Below are positions 58,261 to 64,000 of a stretch of 64,000 bases of DNA, in pieces; position 1 is the stretch's first letter; the number at the start of each line of letters is the position of its first letter. Origin of the DNA: Haematobia irritans. Its lineage: Eukaryota > Arthropoda > Insecta > Diptera > Muscidae. A program made the position numbers and the translations under genes. The DNA lies in assembly GCF_050003625.1 (NCBI RefSeq), contig NC_134397.1:198607063-198671062 (forward strand). The letters are read 5' to 3'. The notes below the pieces were generated by a model. It did no database searches and had not been told where the DNA came from. It saw nothing but the letters and a program-made list of their open reading frames with translations.

Positions 58261-59253
58261 TTTGGCGATAAGGTAAGTACTATCTATGTATGTTCACTTT
58301 TCGAGTTGAAATTTACTTTATTTAAACAGTTCAATATAAAGCAGATAAATTAACTTAATTGATGCGCAGTTTCTTGTTCCTCTAAATTTCGGAAAGACAT
58401 TATAGGAATATGTTTGTTTTTTGATAAAATGCTCTATAGAAATAAATTCTTGTTCTAGAGAAATAAAATTTTGGCAAAATTTCCTATAGAAATAATATTT
58501 TTACAAAATTTTCTATAGAAATAATATCTTTACAAAATGTTCTATAGAAATAAAATTTTAACAAAATTTTCTAAAGAAATAAAATTTTGACGAAATTCTC
58601 TAAAAAACTAAAATTTTTGGTAAAATGTAATATAGGAATAAAATTTTGTCACAATTTCCTATAGAAATAAAATTTTTACAAACTTTCTTATAAAATAAAA
58701 TAAAATCCTGGAAAAATTTTCTATAGAAATAAAATTTTGAAAAAAATTTTTAAAGAAATACAATTTTGACGAAATTTTCTAAAGAAATAAATTTTTGACG
58801 AAATTTTCTAAAGAACTAACATTTTTGATAAATTGTTCTACAGAAATTAACTCTTGACAAAATTGTATATAGAAATAAAATTTTGAAAAAATTTTATAAA
58901 GAACTAAAATTTTTGATAAAATGTTCTATAGAAATAAAATTTTTTACAAACTTTCGTATAAAATAAAATTTTTAGAAAATTTCTATAGAAATAAAATTTT
59001 GACACAATTTTCGATAGAAACAAGATTTTAGAACATTTTTTTATAAAAATAAAACTGTCACTAAATTTTCTATAAATATCTTTGAAAATTTTAATTTTTG
59101 GCGATAAGGTAAGTACTATCTATGTTCACTTTTCGAGTTGAAATTTACTTTATTTAAACAGTTCAATATAAAGCAGATAAATTAACTTAATTGATGCGCA
59201 GTTTCTTGTTCCTCTAAATTTCGGAAAGACATTATAGGAATATGTTTGTTTTC
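57568..59253 (+). repeat. Tandem segmental duplication of about 850 bp including a non-satellite tail
   Basis: The block from TTGATAAAATGCTCTATAGA through the tail GATGCGCAGTTTCTTGTTCC and ATTATAGGAATATGTTTGTT occurs at 57568-58420 and again at 58421-59253. The tail (58264-58420 and 59101-59253) is nearly identical, with TATG missing in the second. Both satellite and unique tail were duplicated together. Confidence 0.88.
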
Positions 59254-59290
59254 ATTTATAATTTTGATTAATTTAGGAAAAGTAATCGCG

Positions 59291-59378
59291 AAAATAAAGT
59301 GAGCACTCAGTGATATGGACTGAACAGTCTAAGTGAGCCTAAAATATAGGTCTGCCACTATTTCTAACCTAACCTAAT
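59291..59378 (+). mobile_element. SINE 3' fragment, decayed
   Basis: GCACTCAGTGATATGGACTG, ACAGTCTAAGTGAGCCTA and TAACCTAACCTAA match the 3' third of the SINE with internal losses. Head absent. Confidence 0.7.
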
Positions 59379-59712
59379 TGGCCGCCTATATTGTGCGATT
59401 TAAGAGATTTAGACTATTTTTTATGTTGCTATTTTAAAGCTCATGTCTATAGAGAATTGCCGCATTCGAAGACAATATTGAAGCATTTATTCGTGAGATA
59501 CTGACCGAAATGTTGCAAAGAGTATACCAAATTTGGATTAAGCTGATGGACTATTTGAGGCGCAGTCGCAATATACATTTGTTTGAAATAATCTTCAAAC
59601 ATTAAATTATATGGACCGTATTTGTAGATTCATATAAAAATTTCATCGAATTTTTTTAATTTTATATGTTTTTTGAAAAATGTTCTTATAGCTCTTAAAA
59701 AATCACACTTTA
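59379..59712 (+). pseudogene. Old DD41D mariner 3' remnant
   Basis: It aligns with the last third of the DD41D gene: TTTAGACTATTTTTTATG (third Asp region DYFLWG equivalent), GGACTATTTGAGGCGCAGTC, GAAATAATCTTCAAACATTA, then the 3' untranslated part and the worn end AAAAAATCACACTTTA. Many substitutions, in-frame stops and no 5' two thirds. It is far older than the two 933-bp copies, so this family has been active at different times. Confidence 0.82.
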
Positions 59713-60639
59713 TGTAATATACGCAGGTCGAGCTATATCGGTTTCCATTTACATAGATATTGCTAAGTTATTTTTATCTGTCGCCTTTGTATTATAAAAT
59801 ATTACATTGAGAACATTTCACCCCATTGTGCGGCATTTCAATATATTATTTATTTTATTTTTTACTGTGTATTATTCACATGAAATGTGTTTTGTGTAAT
59901 TTTTGTTTTTGGAATGTTGTTGTTTTGTTTTTTTTTTTTCGATCTCAAACTACGTCGTCTATGTCTGGTATTAAAGTCGCTGCTTCTATTGCAGCAGCTA
60001 CAGCTGCATAGGCCGCCGCCGCCGCCGCCTCCTCCATCCAGCCTCTATCATTTTCATTTGTAAACATTGACTTTGAACTTTGGTTTTTTTAATGTTAGAT
60101 TTGCCAGCATTGAGAATTTTCCGGTATGGATGACTTTAAACTTGGAGCTATGCCAGCTTAAAGATCTCTATCAGCTGTTTTGAAAAGTGGAAACTGGTTC
60201 TGTTACAAATTTAAAATATGTACAGAGAATTAAAGTTTGTTGTTGTTTTTTGTGTTTTATTTTTCGCTCATGCTAGTAAATGTCGCATATGACGCATTAC
60301 AAGACCAAACGATCGATCTCCACCAAGCGATTGGCAACATGTTCTTCTATTACACGTTAAATCCATGATTTACGCCAACATCCGTCAACCAATGAATGCT
60401 CCAAATGGTAAATGCGAAGCATTTAATGTCGATTGATTGCATAAAAGTGTCGACGAGTGGGGTAATGCTAATTTATTATGATTGTGTCCAAATTGAGACA
60501 TTTTATATAAAAAAAATAATATATTTTCCATCATTTGCAGATAATGGGATGGGAGGAGGAAATTTCAATTACAAAGACGTAGATTAAAAAAAAATTTTTG
60601 CTTATCAATTTGAAGTATGCAATATTTATTGAAAAATAT
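59713..60639. other. Low-repeat stretch with GCC repeat, possible host DNA
   Basis: A pyrimidine-rich run (59921-59940) precedes a short Ala-rich frame (SGIKVAASIAAATAA, ending at TAG at 60009), and GCCGCCGCCGCCGCC follows at 60012-60029. This might be the end of a host coding exon, but no splice acceptor AG is evident and no homologue comes to mind. Rest unassigned. Confidence 0.35.
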
Positions 60640-61760
60640 TTTTGTCTTCAATGACGAAATTAATTGATCCAATTAATTTTTAATTCCAATTACATAATTA
60701 CACAATTTTTTTCTGAATCAATCACAAAAAGTGTTAATTGATTTTTAAAAAATAGTCAATTAAAAGATATTTGATTCAACAAATTTTTTAATTGAGACAA
60801 AAATCAATCACAAATATTACTATTATCAATTAATTTTTTAATTGATACTATCATTTCTGTATTTAAAGACGTTTCAATTAAAAAATTAATTGAATCAATA
60901 AATTTTGTGATTGAATCAGAAAATTTTTTTTTTGGTGTAGGAACAATCTAAAAAAGTTAACTTGGATCCAAAGATTTTGACCTTTCCTTAATTTTTAGTA
61001 TTGATGTCGAGCTGAAGATGCGGCTTCTTTTGGATGCTATCTAGTTTTAGATCTACACAGAAAAACAATTTCATTTTTTTCTTGATTCAATCACTAGATC
61101 TATTGATCGAATAAATGTTTTAATTGAAATTTCTTCAATCACGAAATATATTTAAATCTGAACCGATTTCCACCAAATTTACCATGCACGAACAGAAAAA
61201 AATTTCATGACAATTTTTCCAATTGAGTTTTAAAAATGTTCAATTAAAAATTTAGTTGATTCAACAAATTTTTTTAATGAAACAAAAATCAGTCACAAAA
61301 ATTAATAGTATCAATTAATTTGTTTAATCGATACTATCATTTCTGTGATTGAAGACATATCAATTAAAAAATTAATTGTATCAATTAATTTCGTGATTGA
61401 ATCAGAATTTTGTGTGTAGTCAGAAAAAAATTTCACGAAAATTTTTCCAATTAAAGTCTTAATTGAGTTTTAAAAAAATAATTTAAATGATTCAGCAATT
61501 TTTTTTATTGAAACAAAAATCAATCACAAAAATTAATAGTATCAATTAATTGTTTAATTGGATCAATTAATTTTTTAATTGACTTTCAATACTATCATTT
61601 CTGTGATTGAAGACATTTCTATTAAAAATAATTGGATCAGTGATTGATTTGATTTCTTCGGCAGTTTAAATTAATTATTATAATTGGTTCAATTAAAAAT
61701 TTTAATTGATTTTAGTGGCAAAACTCTATAAATGTTTTAATTGAGTCGAACATTTTATTG
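60640..61760. repeat. Cluster of AATTGATC-type palindromic MITEs
   Basis: At least four units (about 60640-60945, 61055-61140, 61190-61415, 61427-61640) are built from GATTCAATCACGAAATTAATT, GATCCAATTAATT and TGTGATTGAAGACATTTCAA in both orientations, with A-rich/T-rich ends such as CACAGAAAAACAATTTC. Part of the block (60940-61020) carries the TTGGATCCAAAGATTTTG word of the element at 15053. Non-coding. Confidence 0.7.

Positions 61761-61789
<29 letters not shown>
61761..61789. repeat. ATT trinucleotide microsatellite
   Basis: Nine ATT units in a row, next to AACCATTGCACCAGTGTAGC, a reversed relic of the SINE head. Confidence 0.9.
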
Positions 61790-61791
<2 letters not shown>

Positions 61792-61817
61792 CATTGCACC
61801 AGTGTAGCTCGCACACT

Positions 61818-62545
61818 ACCCAGCAAAAAAAATTTAGAAGTTCTTCTAAAGGCACAACTTTAAAAGCAATAATTTAGGGAGCCACCGTGGTGCAATGGTT
61901 AGCATGCCCGCCTTGCATACACAAGGTCGTGGGTTCGATTCCTGCTTCGACCGAACACCAAAAAGTTTTTCAGCGGTGGATTATCCCACCTCAGTAATGC
62001 TGGTGACATTTCTGAGGGTTTCAAAGCTTCTCTAAGTGGTTTCACTGCAACGTGGAACGCCGTTAGGACTAGGCTATAAAAAGGAGGTCCCTTGTCATTG
62101 AGCTTAACATGGAATCGAGCAGCACTCAGTGATAAGAGAGAAGTTCACCAATGTGGTATCACAATGGACTGAATAGTCCAAGTGAGCCTGATACATCGGG
62201 CTGCCACCTAACATAACCTAACCTAACTTCTTTTAATTAATTTTTTTTATAACTCGCTTTTTCATATTTTGTCGAAAAAAATGCTAAATACATTCTAAAA
62301 AACATTTCGAGTTTTTGAAAATATTAAAAGTCATAAAAAATTATAAAAATTATTTATTTGTCAAAATATCACAATTTTTTTCATTCACATTCTAAACACT
62401 GAATCATTGAAATTGTCGGACGTTTTTCCACGTCCTATGACAAAACCGATGTTAAATTCATCTCTTCTGCGCCAATTTTGCACCACTTCCGGATCCGAAA
62501 AGAACATTACACACATTTTTTTGGCGACGCTTTTTTTTGCTGGGT
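61818..62545. mobile_element. Family H element, copy 2, with SINE insertion
   Basis: ACCCAGCAAAAAAAATTTAG at the left and CGACGCTTTTTTTTGCTGGG at the right form inverted ends. About 377 bp remains without the SINE, like copy 1. It shares TTTTGCACCACTTCCGGATC with 52162-53443. Confidence 0.75.
61877..62227 (+). mobile_element. tRNA-derived SINE, copy 4
   Basis: Complete: GTGGTGCAATGGTTAGCATG, GTCGTGGGTTCGATTCCTGC, body, and tail CCTAACATAACCTAACCTAA. The head is the best preserved of all copies. Target duplication is not clear. Confidence 0.92.
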
Positions 62546-62712
62546 GGTCCAATGATTAGTATGCCCGCTTTTCATATAAGGGGTCATGGGTTCGACCAAA
62601 CACCAAAAAGTTTTTCAGTGGTAGATTATCTCAGTAATGCTGGTGGCATTATTGAGTGATCCAAAGCTTCTTCCAATCCAATGTGAAACACCGTTTTCGA
62701 ATTTGGCTATAA
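62546..62712 (+). mobile_element. SINE 5' fragment, decayed
   Basis: GGTCCAATGATTAGTATGCC, CATGGGTTCGACC and AACACCAAAAAGTTTTTCAG match the first half of the SINE with many changes; box B is shortened. Directly adjacent to family H. Confidence 0.78.
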
Positions 62713-63161
62713 ACAGATTCCAAGCTAGAGATGCGGCTTCATTTAAATAAATACTATTTTTAGAGGCCTACACTGAAAAAAATCCACCAGGAAGAAAATT
62801 TTGTTAATTCTAGAAAGTTTGTTTGATAAACGCTGACTCTTTTACAGGATGTGTTAACAATTTACAGGATGAGTTTGATGAGTTTTAGAGGATGTCTGTG
62901 GATTTTACAAATTTTACCTTTCGTTCAGATGGAGAAGCACTATACACACTATCCACCATGGACCATGTAGCTCTTATTGACACCAGCAGGCAATTTACGC
63001 TAAAGCCATAAGTTCTATTTATAGAACAGATTGTTTGGCAAGCACACAAGCCGATTTAAAGAAACTTTGTTTAAAGAAAACAAACCACTTTAGTTGGACT
63101 CTTTTTTAAGAACATCACATCAAATATAACTTTTGCAACGGAAATAATGTAAATTTATATA
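62713..63161. other. Unassigned sequence
   Basis: Contains an ACACTGAAAAAAATCC word near 62771 like other small elements, and ACAGGATG repeated at 62842-62863. No gene supported. Confidence 0.35.
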
Positions 63162-63163
63162 TA

Positions 63164-64000
63164 AAGGGTGATACGGTCAAAATTTGGTCAAGGGAAAACG
63201 CGTGTAAATCGGTGAAATCGTTTATTTAAAAAATCAAATTAAATTTCTTTTTCAAGTTCAATTAGTATAAAATTCAGGAAAAATATTCAGTTAGGCTTTC
63301 GCTTTTCCAAATCCGAATTGCCGGGCCTCACGCTTGACACCTGTCATCAGATTTTGTACAGCCACCTTGTCCACCCTCTTCGCCGCAGAAAGCCAGTTTC
63401 CTTGAACTGCTGCTCGTCCTTAGCATTTTTTTGGTCTTCTTTAGGTTCCGCTTGACAATAGCCCAGTATTTCTCAATTGGACGGAGCTCTGGCGTGTTGT
63501 GAGGGTTCTTGTCCTTGGGAACCACCTGCACGTTGTTGGCGGCGTACCACTCCATGGCCTTTTTACCGTAATGGCAAGATGCCAAATCCGGCCAAAACAG
63601 TACGGAACAACCGTGTTTCTTCAGGAAAGGCAGCAGACGTTTATTCAAACACTCTTTCACGTAAATTTGGTTGGTTGACAGTCCCGGAAGCTATGAAAAT
63701 GCTGCTTTTCAAGCCACAGGTACATATGGCTTGCCAAACCAGATATTTCTTTGCGAACTTTGACAGTTTTATGTGCTTGAAAATATCTGCTACCTTTCCC
63801 CTTCTTTTTGCCGTATAAAACTCCTGTCCCGGAAGCTGCTTGTAGTCGGCTTTGACGTAGGTTTCGTCGTCCATTACCACGCAGTCAAACTTCGTCAGCA
63901 TCGTCGTGTACAGCCTCCGGGATCGCGCTTTGGCCGTCGTATTTTGTTTATCATCGCGATTTGGAGTCACTACCTTCTTGTAAGTCGATAGTCCGGCTCG
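63164..64000 (-). mobile_element. DD37E mariner-type element, cut by the window end
   Basis: The left end AAGGGTGATACGGTCAAAAT is preceded by TA (63162-63163). It contains the 3' two thirds of a transposase on the minus strand. The other end lies beyond 64000. The terminal AAGGGTGAT is shared with the DD41D elements although the transposases differ. Confidence 0.85.
63291..64000 (-). pseudogene. DD37E transposase, partial, frameshifted
   Basis: On the minus strand: MDDETYVKADYKQLPG (first catalytic Asp), KVADIFKHIKLSKFAKKYLV, then SVLFWPDLASCHYGKKAM (second Asp) and PELRPIEKYWAIVKRNLKK (Glu). There are 37 residues between the second Asp and the Glu, the DD37E pattern known from mosquito Tc1/mariner relatives. 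A frameshift near 63668 separates TVNQ from YVKECLNKRLL. Another, near 63415, moves the C-terminal VDKVAVQNLMTGVKREARQF into a third frame that ends at TAA (63291-63293). The 5' part is outside the window. Two frameshifts make it non-functional unless they are sequence errors. Confidence 0.88.

Overview
This window looks like repeat-rich nuclear DNA from a muscid fly, and I can support no intact host gene in it. The best organism clue is two decayed copies of a mariner element whose terminal repeat (ACAGGTTGGCTGATAAGTCC...) and transposase match what I know of Himar1 from the horn fly Haematobia irritans. A horn fly or a close relative such as Stomoxys is therefore the most likely source. That is an inference, because horizontal transfer of mariner elements is common.

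Layout. 1-9.7 kb: arrays of 153-bp tandem repeats in three diverged families (A, B, C), one tRNA-derived SINE, and the first 29-bp satellite block. 9.7-14.7 kb: a dead DD37D (maT-like) mariner transposase split by two larger elements, one of which carries a DD41D (rosa-like) mariner. 16.4-21.7 kb: about 5 kb of the 29-bp satellite. 21.7-29.2 kb: SINEs, a family A array, and a TA-flanked element (family D) swollen with satellite. 29.2-35.3 kb: more satellite, now in the opposite orientation, and a Himar1 copy split by another transposon. 35.9-40.9 kb: a minus-strand family B element holding family F, which holds family D, which carries two tRNA-like units. 41-46 kb: a second dead DD37D gene, family A arrays and the second Himar1 copy. 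48.1-52.1 kb: a third family B element with a second DD41D copy and a second family D copy. 52.5-53.4 kb: a near-perfect 887-bp palindrome with a 9-bp target duplication. 53.5-59.1 kb: satellite with higher-order duplications. 59.3-64 kb: SINE and mariner remnants, a cluster of small AT-rich inverted-repeat elements, and a DD37E transposase cut by the window edge.

Nothing here works as a pathway. The order of events can be read from nesting, because empty sites exist inside the same window: family B copy 1 gives the uninterrupted sequence for insertions in copies 2 and 3. The 153-bp arrays (A, B, C) and the DD37D genes are the older layer. Families D, F, G, Himar1, the DD41D derivatives and the SINEs landed in them. 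Most long ORFs are by-products of repeats: 153 bp is 51 codons, so a monomer without stops gives a periodic reading frame.
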